A stretch of 64,000 nt of DNA, from the NCBI RefSeq assembly GCF_040869045.1, contig NC_090319.1, positions 361,973,739 to 362,037,738 on the forward strand. Direction: 5' to 3'. Below are positions 22,527 to 33,720 of the stretch, in pieces; position 1 is the stretch's first letter, and every line of letters begins with the position of its first letter. The stretch is from Eurosta solidaginis (taxonomy: Eukaryota; Arthropoda; Insecta; Diptera; Tephritidae). Both the position numbers and the translations under genes were made by a program. The notes beneath the pieces were generated by a model. It was not told the DNA's origin. It made no database searches and saw only the letters and a list, made by a program, of their open reading frames with translations.

Positions 22527-23304
22527 GTTATACTCAGCGTGCATTGCACACAGAGTATATTAACTTTGATTGGATAGCGGTTGGCTGTAAGGTATAAAGG
22601 AATCGAGATAGATATAGACTCCCATATATAAAAATCATGAGTGTCGAAAAAAAATTTGATTGAGCCATGTCCGTCCGTCCATCCGTCTGTCCGTTAACAC
22701 GATAACTTGGGTGAGTATTGAGATATCTTCATCAAATTTGGTACTCGAATTTGGTATTGAAAATGAGCGAAATTGGATGATAACCACGTTCACTTTTTAT
22801 ATATTTAACATTTTGGAAAACATAAAAAACCTGATTATTTAGTAAATAATACACCTAGAATGTTGAAATTTGACGTGTGGACTCATATTGAGACTCTTGA
22901 TAAAAATTTGAAAAAAAAATTTTAAACTGACGTTTACTATAAGGAATGCTTTGAAGAAAAATTAACGACATCGGTTAAGGACGACGCCCACTTTTATATA
23001 AAAGATTTTTAAAAAGGTCATAGACGAAAACAATAAGCTATATCTTAGCGAAAAAAGCTTTGTATCACTAGAATTTTACTTTCTGAATTGAATTATAACA
23101 TTAAATTGGAAAACACTAAAACTTTAGAAATGAAAATTATAGTCGATGGTATTTCAATTCCCAAGTGGATCAGGAAAAACTTCGAATGTTAAAAAGTGGG
23201 CGTGACACCGCCCCTTTAATGACTAAGCAATTTTGTATGTTTCGGAGAAAAATTAACATATCGTAATGAAATTGTGTACACATATTTTCCTTATAGCAGG
23301 CTTT
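22527..23304 (+). mobile_element. DINE-1/Helentron-like element A2, interrupted
   Basis: 5' TTATACTCAGCGTGCATTG at 22527, then GTCC block near 22670-22692 and repeated CACGCCC/GGGCGTG motifs. The element runs into a hAT-like insertion. A few bases of its continuation (ATTTCTAGTAA) reappear at 25188-25198, matching the uninterrupted copies at 52354 and 53450. Its 3' end is lost. Confidence 0.8.
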
Positions 23305-23312
23305 ATTTCTAT

Positions 23313-25187
23313 TAGGCTGTGAACTGCATCCGGATTTTTCAACTATCCGGATAAACTGGATATTCGAATAACCGGGTAGCTTGGTAAAAAGTTCGGTTAT
23401 CCGGATATCCGGATTCACAAATGGCAAATCCGAATATCCGCTGTTCGGTTATCCGGATACGTAAACGCAAACTCTGGATATCCGTATGTTCGGATACTGA
23501 AATATAAAAGTTGAATATCTGCGTATCAGAATTGAACGAAGCAAACATCGAAAAATTATTCACAAAATATGTTTATAGCATGATTCAATTGCTAGAGGTT
23601 TGTTCTTCAATGACGGCAGAACTTTGACACTCCCAAATTGAAAAATCTGGACGGGTTGCTTTTACGAAGTAAGGAAAACGGGTAATAATTCAATCCCCTT
23701 TAGCGAAAATTGTAGTACAAAAGTACCTTTAGTAGTATATTTGTAGTGATAAAAAATTTGTAAATGGCAACAGGTTTTGGAGGAAATAATTAATTTTCTA
23801 CTAAATATTTCATGAAATTTTCATTTTTCTATGTTGGTTTAGAATTTTATTCAAAAATACACTATCACAATTTGTTTCAAAAACTCCCTATATGAGCATA
23901 AGTTCAATGCATTTTAACATAAGGGGGAGTTAATGAAAATCATTCTGAGGCGTTCTTCAATCTAATTCTAATATAGGGCGTTTTTGTGACAAATCATGAA
24001 ACGGGAAGTTTTTGAAAAATGTTTTGAGATAGGACTATATTTTAAAGGCAGCCGACATGGTCTGCCAAAAAAAATGTAAAAGAAAATGGCTTATTGTCTT
24101 AGAACTTTATATTCCGGTCTTGACTTTGACAGAAGAGTTCAGCTTTTATGCGTTCCTGCTACACAGGGAGTATTCACCTTTTTACTCTGAAATTTCGGAA
24201 AGCTCCTTTACGTTGAGTATTCATGGAAGTCTTCCGTTAATTTAGAATATTCGGACTACGTTCATTTCATACTACCTCACGAAGTCCGAATATATCAAAT
24301 AAGTATATACTACATAATATTCCAAATATAAACCGATTCCCCAAATTCTTAAATGGTGACGAATTTTCCGAACGTACGGAATGAATAAGTTAACATGCTC
24401 AATGAGTACATTTCGTTATGGCATCTCCGATATTTACTAATTACATTTTTACGTAAATCGATTTACTAGTCGAGTTTTTGACGTTGAACGATGAATTTTG
24501 AAGTGGTTTAGGCTTCGTCTGTTCATAGGTTTACGAAAGTGCACGATTCGTTGATGTCCGTACTTTTCAAAAAATTACGTATGTTCAGCCACACTAATAG
24601 ATCATGGCATAGTTAATAAATTCATCATAAAATTAAAATAAATATTCTAAGGAATTATGCAGTTCAGTACTTATCGGGGATTTGTAAACTGATTGCTTCC
24701 TTTTTCTACTACTAATATTTTTCGAAAAATTGCAAAGAAACAACACTGTTAACGGATGTCAATTCGATTTGGGTGCAAAATGGCTGCAATTGTCAAAAAA
24801 TTCGTCTGTCGAGCAAACCTCTTCTTATTGAATCATGTGTTTGTAGATTATTAAATTAACGTAAAAAATTAAAAAGCTACAATTTTACAAACAAGTGAAA
24901 ATAAGATGTGCCATTTGTTTATATTGTGAAAAAACGCTCTTAATTGATCTAAATATCCACGAAGTTATTGTTATTAATGTTAAATAAACATATATGGTAC
25001 ATCAATTTGTTGCTTTCACTGGATATACAAAAATACGGTTATTAACCGGACCTTCATAAATCCGGATATCCGGATAGTATCGCAAACGAATATTAACCCG
25101 ATATCCATATCGTCCGGATTTTATCCGTGTCAACGGATATCCGTATGGATATCCGGATATTCGAATATATGGATAGTCCAAGCCCTG
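23313..25187. mobile_element. hAT-like DNA transposon with ATCCGGAT subterminal repeats
   Basis: 1875 bp between ATTTCTAT (23305-23312) and ATTTCTAG (25188-25195), an 8-bp duplication with one mismatch. The right end, inverted, reads CAGGGCTTGGACTATCC and the left TAGGCTGTGAACTGCATCC, as in hAT ends. About 250 bases inside the left end and 170 inside the right end are packed with TATCCGGATA palindromes, likely subterminal transposase-binding repeats. No transposase frame survives. The middle (about 23580-24450) matches, inverted, a repeat spread over 35500-38840, so another insertion is nested here or the two are relatives. Confidence 0.7.
23580..24450 (+). repeat. Dispersed repeat D, copy 1
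   Basis: Matches the inverse of 38830-38530, 36950-36690 and 35830-35500 in consistent order, with phrases such as CAACAGGTTTTGG, TTCAAAAACTCCCTAT, GCGTTCTTCAATCTA and GTCTTAGAACTTTATATTCC. The other copy is split by two insertions. No coding motif; the frame 24057-24245 is not kept open in the other copy. Confidence 0.65.
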
Positions 25188-25201
25188 ATTTCTAGTAATA
25201 G

Positions 25202-25690
25202 AATAATTAAAAAAATTTTTAGTTAAACGGATTTATTAAAAGCAATACTTACATGAAATAATAATAATACTAAAAGCTAGAAAATAATTAGGTAGGTCCT
25301 AGGTACTAATTATCACACACCGCATCAATCTAGGGCGTAGATCAGACAATTAAATAAAAGCGTTGGGCGCGTGAAATTTCTTAAAATGTGAGGCTGATTC
25401 AGATTCAGTTGGTGTTATATATTACTACCCATAGAAATTCGACGCGTCCCACGCTTTTATTTAATTGTCTTTTATTTCTCATCATATTTAGTTCATGCAG
25501 TGACTCATTATTACAAGGACTCTTTCCTTACAATTTGTTACAATCTATGTCCTCAATATATAATCCTTCCAAAGACTTTATTCGACTCTGCGCCACGTAT
25601 GCTTGTCCCTCCTCCAACTCCAAAATATTTTGATTTCACTTCTACCGGACTGTATGTAATATTTGTTCCAAATGTGAGCCAAATATAAGC
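25202..25690. mobile_element. Foldback composite repeat E, internally deleted copy
   Basis: The left arm (25202-25383) matches both arms of the foldback at 36279-36699. Only the first ~38 bases of the right arm remain (25433-25470), then sequence jumps to the X module (25480-25690), equivalent to the inverse of 36055-36260. The junction lies in a shared TTTATTTAATTG, suggesting a microhomology deletion. The frames 25388-25633 and 25500-25688 lie across these modules and are not genes. Confidence 0.6.
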
Positions 25691-25695
25691 TTCGA

Positions 25696-26032
25696 GGCGG
25701 CCACCGTGGTGTGATGGTAGCGTGCTCCGCCTACCACACCGTATGCCCTGGATTCACACCCCGGGCAAAATAACATCAAAATTTTAGAAATAAGGTTTTT
25801 CAATTAGAAGAAAATTTTTCTAAGCGGGGTCGCCCTCGGCAGTGTTTGGCAAGCACTCCGGGTGTATTTCTGCCATGAAAAGCTCTCAGTGAAAACTCAT
25901 CTGCCTTGCAGATGCCGTTCGGAGTCGGCATAAAACATTTAGGTCCCGTCCGGGAAGCAAGGGAAAAGCAAGAGGAGCACGACGCAAATTGGAAGAGAAG
26001 CTCGGCCTTAGATCTCTTCGGAGGTTATCGAG
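25696..26032 (+). mobile_element. tRNA-derived SINE S1, copy 2
   Basis: Same head, body and end as 18778-19140, with A-box-like GTGGTGTGATGGTAGCGTGC and B-box-like GGATTCACACC. It lies inside the X module of the composite repeat, whose sequence resumes at 26031 (GAGCCAAATCGG). It ends just after GAGGTTATCG, short of the usual TTTA tail. Confidence 0.85.
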
Positions 26033-26330
26033 CCAAATCGGGCATCATATGTCGCTTTCTATTCATGTATGTATTATTTGTTCCAAATATGAACCAAATG
26101 GGACCACAAATACGATTTTTTTTTAATATCTCGATCTTTGCGCCACCTAGCGGCGATTTTTTTCATAGGTCGCTTTTTTTTCTTGTATGTATTATGTGTT
26201 CGAAATATAAGCCATATCGGGCCACAAATACGATTCTTGTGAGTATTTTGATCCTTGCGCCAACGGACACTTTTAACATTGTGATGTCCTATGATATGGC
26301 AATTGGCTTCCATTTCAAGACCTTTTGAAA
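26033..26330. repeat. X-module tandem units of composite repeat E
   Basis: Two monomers of about 113 bp with GCGCCACCTAGCGGCGA and CGATTTGG/CCAAAT-type phrases, matching the inverse of 47850-48070 and 35985-36055. The frames 25906-26328 (plus) and 26313-26074 (minus) run through the SINE and these units and are chance. Confidence 0.6.
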
Positions 26331-26590
26331 ACGTTCTAACTTCGTCAAGTCGTAGGTGGTTTTAAATAGTCGCACCCTTTGTTTAATTAGTATAAATACA
26401 TACATATAGCTCAGTCTTAAGTACTATTGGTAGAGATGTGGCTGCCAACTGTCGTGCTCCTTATTCTATTATCACCAGTATGGAGGTCACTTAACATGTA
26501 TTGCGAAACTGTCGCTTTTGGTTACTTTTTTTTCTTCAGAGACTTTTCTAATTCCCTTTTAAAACACGTTAATTTTATTCATTTTTACAT
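26331..26590. other. Unassigned DNA
   Basis: No supported gene or repeat. Confidence 0.2.
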
Positions 26591-26895
26591 TGGTCGAACT
26601 CCATAGCGCCCCACTATGAGACAGAGCTATTTCGCCTCATAGGAGGGCGGCGGGGTGTCGGTGACCGAGAACTGCCGACCCCCAAATCCAAGGTGTTATG
26701 CGGACCATGTCTATTGGACGACTTGCAGCCAGGGGATGAATTCAGCTGTATTCGAAAGGAGCCTTCCCGATACCCGGCCACTTCCAGGAGAATTGACGGC
26801 AATACCACAGTAAGGGGCGCTGCTGTGGCGGACGGGTTTTTCTCCGTATATAAGACTGGACCGCTCAGCCCGCCTTGTTGCAATGCCCAATATTA
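26591..26895 (+). mobile_element. LINE 5'-region fragment
   Basis: A GC-rich 300-bp island (GGAGGGCGGCGGGGTGTCGG near 26642) that matches 42488-42560, which begins a degraded R1-like LINE. This identifies it as a 5' leader or ORF1 start fragment. The frames 26883-26614 (minus) and 26693-26896 (plus) are not supported as proteins. Confidence 0.45.
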
Positions 26896-27665
26896 AAATT
26901 TTCGAAAATTATTAATGGGAGTGGTTCTCTAAACTGACATATGCAATTTGGTTATTGTATCTGCATAACCTCACTTCTTCGCTGAGCTAGTATTTCAGTA
27001 GGCACTGAATATTCCCTTTTTTGTGTTTTTCAAAGTTGTATGCAAAACGTTACATTCATTGACCCAACTTCCTTAAAAAAGGATTATCCTAATATCACAC
27101 GCCCTAATATGAATACTTATGTATATATATACTCCCCTCTACATCTACATGTATCTTCTTTATTGTGCCAACATACACATGAACAGACTACGCCTACGGC
27201 TCTGACCAACAAATTAAGCTTCTATCTTATTAAAAGTTGTTCCACTATAATAGACGCAAGCAGAGTTGGCAATGCCAACTTGTAAATGAATATGCCATAA
27301 GGAGCTATGATTATGCCTCGTTGCAGAACCCTCACAATGATATATCCAAAGTTGTTAAACATGGCTGGCCTTTGGCCGTTTTCTTACTTGCATATAATGA
27401 AACGTTAAATTTCCCTGCCCATTTAAGCTGACCAACACGTCTTAAGTAGCGTTATTGTTCGACGGATATATACTAGTCGGAGTATCTAACAACGGCACAT
27501 TGCCATCTACTTCATTCTCTATTTGCTTTGTATTCATATGTAAGCGTGGCATGTAAGCGGCAAACATTTATTCGAATACACCAATCTATGTATAGACGAA
27601 TAATTGTGAGAAAGTACGAATACAAAGACATATTTATAAGTGCGTGTATGCATAAGCACACTAAC
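26896..27665. other. Unassigned DNA
   Basis: No gene recognised. The small frames at 27040-27285 and 27237-27431 have no motif. AT-rich with TATATATA and CATAAGCACAC-type simple sequence. Confidence 0.25.
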
Positions 27666-27670
27666 GGTCA

Positions 27671-28335
27671 TCTGCTCTTCTAAATGGAGACAGCGATTTA
27701 CCGCACAGGTATGACCCACCTGATCCCGCAATCGATGATGATGGAATTAATGTCCGCCCACCCGATTATGACGAATTCAGAATAGCATTAAACAGATTGA
27801 AAAACAACAAGGCCGCGGGCGCAGATGGATTGCCTGAGGAGCTATTCAAATACGGCGGCGAGGAGTTGGTAAGTCGCATGCATCAGCTTCTTCATAAAAT
27901 ATGGGCGAGTGCATGCCCGACGATTGGAATCTAAGTGTTGTTTGCCCAGTTCACAAGAAAGGGATACTGCACACTGTACCAACTATCGCGGAATCAGCGT
28001 TATTAATATCGCATATAAGATACTGTCAAGTGTATTGTGCGAAAGATTGAAGCCCACCGTGAATCGGCTGATTGGATATAATCAGTCCGGCTTCAGACCT
28101 GGTAAATCCACCATCGACCAGATTTTCACAATGCGCCAAATCTTGGAAAAAACCCGCGAAAAAAGAAACACACATCGCCTCTTCGTCGGTTTTAAAGCCT
28201 CCTTCGATAGCACGAAAAGGAGCTGCCTATATGCCGATATGTCTGAATTAGGTTTCCCCGCAAAACTTATACGGCTGTGCAAAATGACACTGAATACCGA
28301 AATAATCTCAAGTCACAAAAATTTTCTCTAAAGGA
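27671..28335 (+). pseudogene. Non-LTR reverse transcriptase fragment (fingers and palm start)
   Basis: Starts ALLNGDSDLPHRYD in phase 1 to the stop at 27932, with NNKAAGADGLPEELFKYGG. It shifts at about 27905 to MPDDWNLSVVCPVHKKG and again at about 27960 to NYRGISVINIAYKILSS, GYNQSGFRPGKSTIDQIF and RLFVGFKASFDSTK. In the last, motif A has G where the catalytic aspartate is expected. It stops after KLIRLCKMTLN with motifs B and C absent. The family is the insect LINE type with the VCPVHKKGD and GFRPGKST blocks. Dead by two frameshifts and truncation. Confidence 0.85.
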
Positions 28336-28479
28336 CAATCTCAAATTTAGAGACTTGAGATGAGACTGAATTACGGAATTCAGCCGTAAACCTAATTCTA
28401 TTTTTGGGAAGCGACAGTGAGTGGCGTCCTTTTTATTTTGTCAATAAAAACTAAAATAAAAGTAAATAACAGATAATAG

Positions 28480-28825
28480 AAGCTAGAAGAAGGTTTCCAG
28501 CGAACCAGCCAAAACAACTGGTACGATGGCGAATGACTCGCTGAAGAACGCTGCATACAGCGCCACGCTGCCTACGGCTGCGATAATGTGCGGTATAATG
28601 GAGCGTTATAGTTAGGCACAGAAGGAAGAGAGACGCCTATTTCGAAGGAAAAAACGTAAGATAGCGTGAGTGTGAGGAGCTTCAGATGGTGCCTAATAAG
28701 AATGATTCCTGAAAATTCCACCGAAAAATACGGTGGATAACAGAGGGTTTCAAGACCGGAGCAGATTCCTGCAGGGATGATAATGGTGAACTGATAACTA
28801 CCCTGCATTCAAACCAACTAGTCGT
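28480..28825 (+). pseudogene. LINE linker fragment that belongs upstream of the RT piece
   Basis: Phases of this stretch give KNNWYDGE, LGTEGRETPISKEKT and EGFKTGADS-like and DDNGELITTLHSNQL-like blocks. These resemble the basic linker between endonuclease and RT in the same LINE type. It lies downstream of the RT fragment 27671-28335, so the order is swapped. The minus frame 28808-28572 is a shadow. Confidence 0.5.
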
Positions 28826-28887
28826 ATACTAGAAGAATACTGGTATACCAAAAATCCCAACTAGTATGAGTTCTATAATTTTTCCAT

Positions 28888-29160
28888 ATTACCAACTGGT
28901 ATTTTTAACACGGCGATGTCCTACGAAATACCAATTGCCAGTCTCTGCATCAGCATCATACCAATTGACAAACTAGTCATAATATACACCAACATCTTAC
29001 CAGATGCCATACTAGTCAGCATGTACATCACGGTCATACCAATTAACACCCTAGTCAGCCTTTGCGCCAGCATTATACCAGAAGGCGTATTAGTAATTAT
29101 ATACATCAATATCATACCAACTGACATACTACTCCTTGTATGTGACGCAATCTCAAGACA
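28888..29160 (+). repeat. 39-bp minisatellite, about 6 units
   Basis: Units begin ATACCAATTGACAAACTAGT and repeat every 39 bases (13 codons) from 28960, with more diverged units before. Because 39 is a multiple of three, both strands stay open: 28916-29272 on plus and 29244-28921 on minus. The plus frame shows 13-residue repeats such as IPIDKLVIIYTNI. Nothing recognised in databases from memory. Confidence 0.8.
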
Positions 29161-29499
29161 CAGGGCTAAGTTCATGTGCTCACCATGGCCAGAACATTCC
29201 CACATTAAATCTCTCAAGCTAAGAGAACGGCTAGGTTTCATCAAGAAATTCGGCTTGTATTATGTGCTGTGAATGAAGTGAAGGAGGTGAGGGCACAACA
29301 GACCTGCGACCATTGGTGTAATATTCATTAAATTATCTATCTATCTAACGGCGAAGGACGAACCAGTCGTGGTTGACTATGCCAAAACAGGCCAAGCTGC
29401 ACTAGCACCGTCCTGTGATGAGTGTTAATGGAGTTCAGAACGGTGGTAGTAATATGCACTTTACGGAAGTCATGCTGATGGCTGGATAACCGAAGAATT
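29161..29499. other. Unassigned DNA after the minisatellite
   Basis: The open plus frame continues to 29272 with SPWPEHSHIKSLKLRERLGF, then stops. I do not recognise it. No other signal to 29499. Confidence 0.25.
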
Positions 29500-29895
29500 T
29501 CATTTAATTGAGGGAACTATAATGACTTTAAATGTTTTCGTTACTGACCAAAGGCATAATATCTGTAGGTACTGGCTGGGTTTCCGGTCTTTGGTAGTGG
29601 TTTTATCCTTGCCATTCTCGGTTATTCTGGAATGGCAAAGGCCCACAAGTAGACAAAATTTGCTATGCTGCTGATACCCTATGGCCAAGGTGTTTTGGCA
29701 TCGGCATAGGTTATCCATCTGGGAGTATTGATATGGAAGGCTTGGCCTTTTCGATATCTTCTTTAACCTCTGTTGGGGTAACGGTGAGGGTCGACTTGTC
29801 ATGCTTGTGTTTATGTGCCCGTTGATTTGGACGATATCTAGCATTGTCAACTGAAACATGCATTGCAGACTGGCTACAGAAAGCATTCGCACAGT
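29500..29895 (-). pseudogene. LINE reverse transcriptase N-terminal fragment
   Basis: On the minus strand two phases alternate. One reads VTPTEVKEDIEKAKPSISIL, like the helix before the PDG turn of RTs. The other gives QYLQILCLWSVTKTFKVIIV, like the SLLSPVAKTFE block. KDKTTTKDRKPSQ lies where the PLPKPGKP segment is expected. Frameshifted and truncated at both ends, with no catalytic motif kept. Confidence 0.55.
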
Positions 29896-31566
29896 TCCTC
29901 GAGTCCGACAGACGAAATTCTAGTCGAGTAAATTATTCAAATACTAACTACTATGAATAACACCACAAAATCATAGTCAATGAACTAGAATGCTTGCTGA
30001 GTACTTTGGTTTTTGACTGCAGGGTAATGTACAGATTATGATCAAGCTTTGGAGGAAACACTTGTATTCATTGCTAGCTAGGGAGGGAAAAGACAAACCC
30101 GATACCACAAATGCCGATGATGTAAAACATGTTCTCGCACCCCACTGAGCTAGAAGAGCAGGTGGAGTAAGACTTGATCGCCATTGCGTCAGGTATCACG
30201 AAAGAGGAAGTACTGGCTATTAAGCGCCAAATAATGATAATGAAGAATAAATATTCTCAAGAGCGGCAAATGGGAAAATACTTTTTTAATTTAAAGCCTA
30301 GCTGGGCGCGTAGCAATAAATTTTCGTTGTCGAAGATTTGGAGTAGTGAAAACAACAACAAAAAATTGGAGCATGAGACGCCTGAGAACTAATCTATCGT
30401 CACGCCTAGTACTGTGTACAACAAACATTTTAGATAAAGTCTTAGACGGCAATGGGCAAAGAAGCTATCAGGAGCCTTTTGCTCCTAGGCTATTGGCCAA
30501 TTTCAGCCTTAGTGAAAGAGAACGACTTTTAGTAGTAGAATTCCCTCTTCACTTGAAATTCAGTCTTCTACGGTGAACTATACCTGCAACAAACTGGGAT
30601 TAGTGCTAGTTCGCACTGAACTAATGCATTAAGATACGGTGCTAGTTCTAATTCTGTACCCTTACAGTCCTTTCAATTGGCACTTTTAAAATCACAATTG
30701 GCCGTCTTTTTGACATTTTAAACACATTCTTGGCTAGTTGAGTCATTGGTGCGTCTTAAATAGTATCAGGCTTTGAATAATTAATTCAAATATATTTAAT
30801 TAGCTTAGAATACAGCGTTGTTGGTTCAGACTAAGTAGTAAAATCGGTTCTACACTGTAGCTAAATCGGCATGCCACAGATCAAAATTGTAATTAGAGTT
30901 TTAAAATAACCTTTAGGTATGCTAAACAATTTTAAGGACTTATTTTTTAACTATTTGGCATGTTTTGCACTTTTTGAATCTATTTGTTTGTTTGGCAGTG
31001 TAAATTTATACGTATGTGTGTGAATATGTAAACCTTAGTGTATACGATTGGTGTTATGTACAACACACCCTTAGGTCGGCATTGTCCTCCAGATTATGTT
31101 CAAACCATTGGTCAATTATCTGCTCGTATTGAAAGTCCGTGTCAATGCTTTTGCTACCAAAAAAACAGGAACAACAATACCGCACTCCACTTTACAAATT
31201 TTCTCTTGAACAGCGCTATAGTTCTGATGTTGTTGTTAGATTTGTTGTCCTTACTATTGCTGCTTACATTTGCACGACAACAGATTTATGTTGGTCTCAT
31301 CACTGAATTAGCACTTAGTCTCGATACAAATTGGCCGAAATAACAGATTACAGCTCTGCAGTCAAAGGGTTTGGTTCGTGACTTATCACATACCGGTTAC
31401 CAAATAAAAGTCACCCATCACAGTTTGGGTACTATTCTATGCTAAAAAAGACACGTAACTTTCGCGTAGCGTTGTCAATGCGGATGAGCGATTGCTACGG
31501 TATAGAGACTATTAGGTTGGAAGAACTCTGATCTCATGAAAGACATTACCCTTAAAGATACTTGAT
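29896..31566. other. Unassigned DNA
   Basis: About 1.7 kb with no supported gene. The frames 30174-30392 (contains ITKEEVLAIKRQIMIMKNKY) and 31038-31343 are unrecognised. The latter's leucine run comes from TTGTTGTTG-like sequence. Could contain further decayed retroelement. Confidence 0.25.
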
Positions 31567-31770
31567 ATGGTAAAACACTTTGCACGCAAGCCCTTTGTTT
31601 TGGTATCGGTTAGATTTGGACTATTCTGGAATCATTTCCGTATTATATTCTTGTTAATTTTGAAATCTTTTTTTGATAGTTTCAAGACCATTGGGGATTA
31701 CTCCAGAACTATTTCAAAGTTATATAATTTTTTCTTATTTATTATTATTGTTATTTCCTTTATGAATATT
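31567..31770. repeat. Cryptic ATTTCGGACTATT-type repeat, short copy
   Basis: Phrases such as GATTTGGACTATTCTGGAATC and CCAGAACTATTTCAAAG resemble the degenerate 10-15-bp units of 53840-54870. Confidence 0.4.
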
Positions 31771-32279
31771 TGGGTCCGGAGATAAAAAGATGTTTTCAAT
31801 TCTCATTTTTCAGGAAACTTCAAGAATAAACGCCTTCGAAACTCGAGCAGGATCGGATTTTTGTGATGCAGAGAGTGATAGTTTACGACTTATGCATCAC
31901 AATGGAGTCTTCAGATTGGCGGTGTAAATGAACTTGAGCTGTTCGACTTTGCTGTTGCTCGAAATATGTTTATACTCAGCTTTAAGTATTAAGATAAAAT
32001 GATTCATTAAGAACCCCATTTAAACATACAACCAGATCGTTCATGTTTCGATGGGCGGACATGTTTAGAGGTTCCGCGCGCGCTTCGAGCCAAACTCGAA
32101 AAATATATTGCAATTGGAGCATTTCGGACGCTATTACGAAAGAAGTGTGTGAATTCTACCACAACGCAGAAAAACATGGGTATGAAATTCGTTAGCTACT
32201 AGTCAACAGAAAAGCTTCCAATATTTACCAAACCAATTGGGCGAAAGAGGGAAGAATTCAACTCTGTGTTTACTGTCTA
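31771..32279. other. Unassigned DNA, possibly decayed LINE
   Basis: No motif strong enough to call. It lies just upstream of an RT relic. Confidence 0.2.
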
Positions 32280-32700
32280 GAGAGTGCTCAAATTAGCCCC
32301 TCTGCCCTCATAGCGAAGGCAGCAATGAAGCACGTAAGCGATATGCTCATACAAAACCCACAATCTAATGAGACGTTGTATGCGGAGATATTTAAATATG
32401 GGAGAAAATAGAGTAAGCTATTGCGAAATCAACCTTCCAATTGGTCGGACGTTTGAGTGCGGCCTTAGACTTTGTAAGAGATTTTCGCTAGACCGTATAA
32501 AAAATGGCACACGTTACCACGTCGCCGATTTTCAAGTGTCTTTCGATAGCAAGATAAGTTGTTGCTTACATGCCGCTTAGTCCGAACTTGGCTTTCATGC
32601 AAAAACTTATATGGATTTGCAAAAAGATTACATTGAGCAACACAATTCCTACAAAGCTGGTGGGGTTGCTCAACGGAGGGATACATTTGAAACTAATCTA
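32280..32700 (+). pseudogene. Second, more decayed copy of the 27.7-kb LINE RT type
   Basis: Includes ETLYAEIFKYGRK (compare PEELFKYGG) and HVADFQVSFDSKI, a motif A that keeps the catalytic aspartate lost in the 27.7-kb copy. SELGFHAKTYMDLQK-like blocks follow. Many stops and frameshifts. The minus frame 32686-32465 is a shadow. Confidence 0.6.
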
Positions 32701-33564
32701 AAACAATATTAAAAATAGTGCTAGGGCAAGTAAGCATTAGAAGTTTTTTGAAGGCATCAACAAAGTTCAACGAATTAAGACACACTAGGCTAGGACAGAG
32801 ACACCTGCCCGCAGCAGAAGTACAAGAAAGCCTTTGGGGAAACAAATGTCTGAGCTAAAGTTTTTTTTTTTTCCTCGTGGAGGAATAACAAAAACCTAAG
32901 CCCTAGAGTTTGTGGTTTTCAATGTACAAAGCATAAAAAATAAGTTAGATAAATGTTTCATGTCTTCAACGCTTTGGTAGTTTCGGATCCCAAGGTCGCG
33001 TATGATATATTCGTATGTAATATAAGATCATATTAAAAAAAAAAAAGTTCGCTTTTAACTTGCTCTCTAAAGTCAAGGCATTTTAAGGTTTGACTTTGTA
33101 CATATTTAGTAAATTTAACGACATTTTTAGGGAGGATTAACATGGAAAATAGTATTCCAATCCAATCCCAACAATATCAACTTTTAAATTGTTATGTCAA
33201 GTTTTTTGTGTTTCCTATAAAATTTTAAATTGTAAGTTAAGGGTTTGTGAATTCAAGTAATGATACATTGTGTGCGCCAGAATGTATGTAAGTATACGTA
33301 AATATATATGCACTTATCTATGTATGCACGTTATTTATGAGCTTTGACGCAATCAATTCACAGCCACTTAAAGCTATTATTCGGTTGTTTGCCCATTTGA
33401 TTGCTATTTGCCAGTTCGAATGGTCTTTGAAATATAAGTTAAAAAACAAGAATGTTGCGGTTTGTTGACCCCATAATGACTGCACTTAACTGTAATCTAT
33501 TTAAGATTAAGAATTATTTTTATTGGCAACAATTCATCAGTATTTTATTGTGAGTTCCTTTAAG
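32701..33564. other. Unassigned AT-rich DNA
   Basis: No gene or repeat supported. A T13-type run at about 32862. Confidence 0.25.
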
Positions 33565-33720
33565 GCGCCCAACGCTTTTATTTATTGGTATGATCAACGC
33601 CCTAAGTTAATCAGGAGGGTGATGACTAGTGCCTAAGACCTACCTAATTATTTTCTATTTTTTATTATTGTTATTACTTAATGTAAGTTTTATTGTCAAT
33701 AATACCGTTTAACTCAATAT
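33565..33720. repeat. Single arm of foldback repeat E
   Basis: Matches the right arm 36515-36680: CGCCCAACGCTTTTATTTATT, ATGATCAACGCCCTAA, then TAATTATTTTCTATTT and CGTTTAACTCAATA. It abuts the next element at 33721 exactly. Confidence 0.7.

Noticed and set aside
25906..26328. 140-codon frame
   Set aside because: It runs from the SINE end through X-module repeats and has no protein motif.
31038..31343. 101-codon frame with a leucine-rich stretch
   Set aside because: The leucines come from TTGTTGTTG-like sequence; no motif, no splice context, nothing similar nearby.
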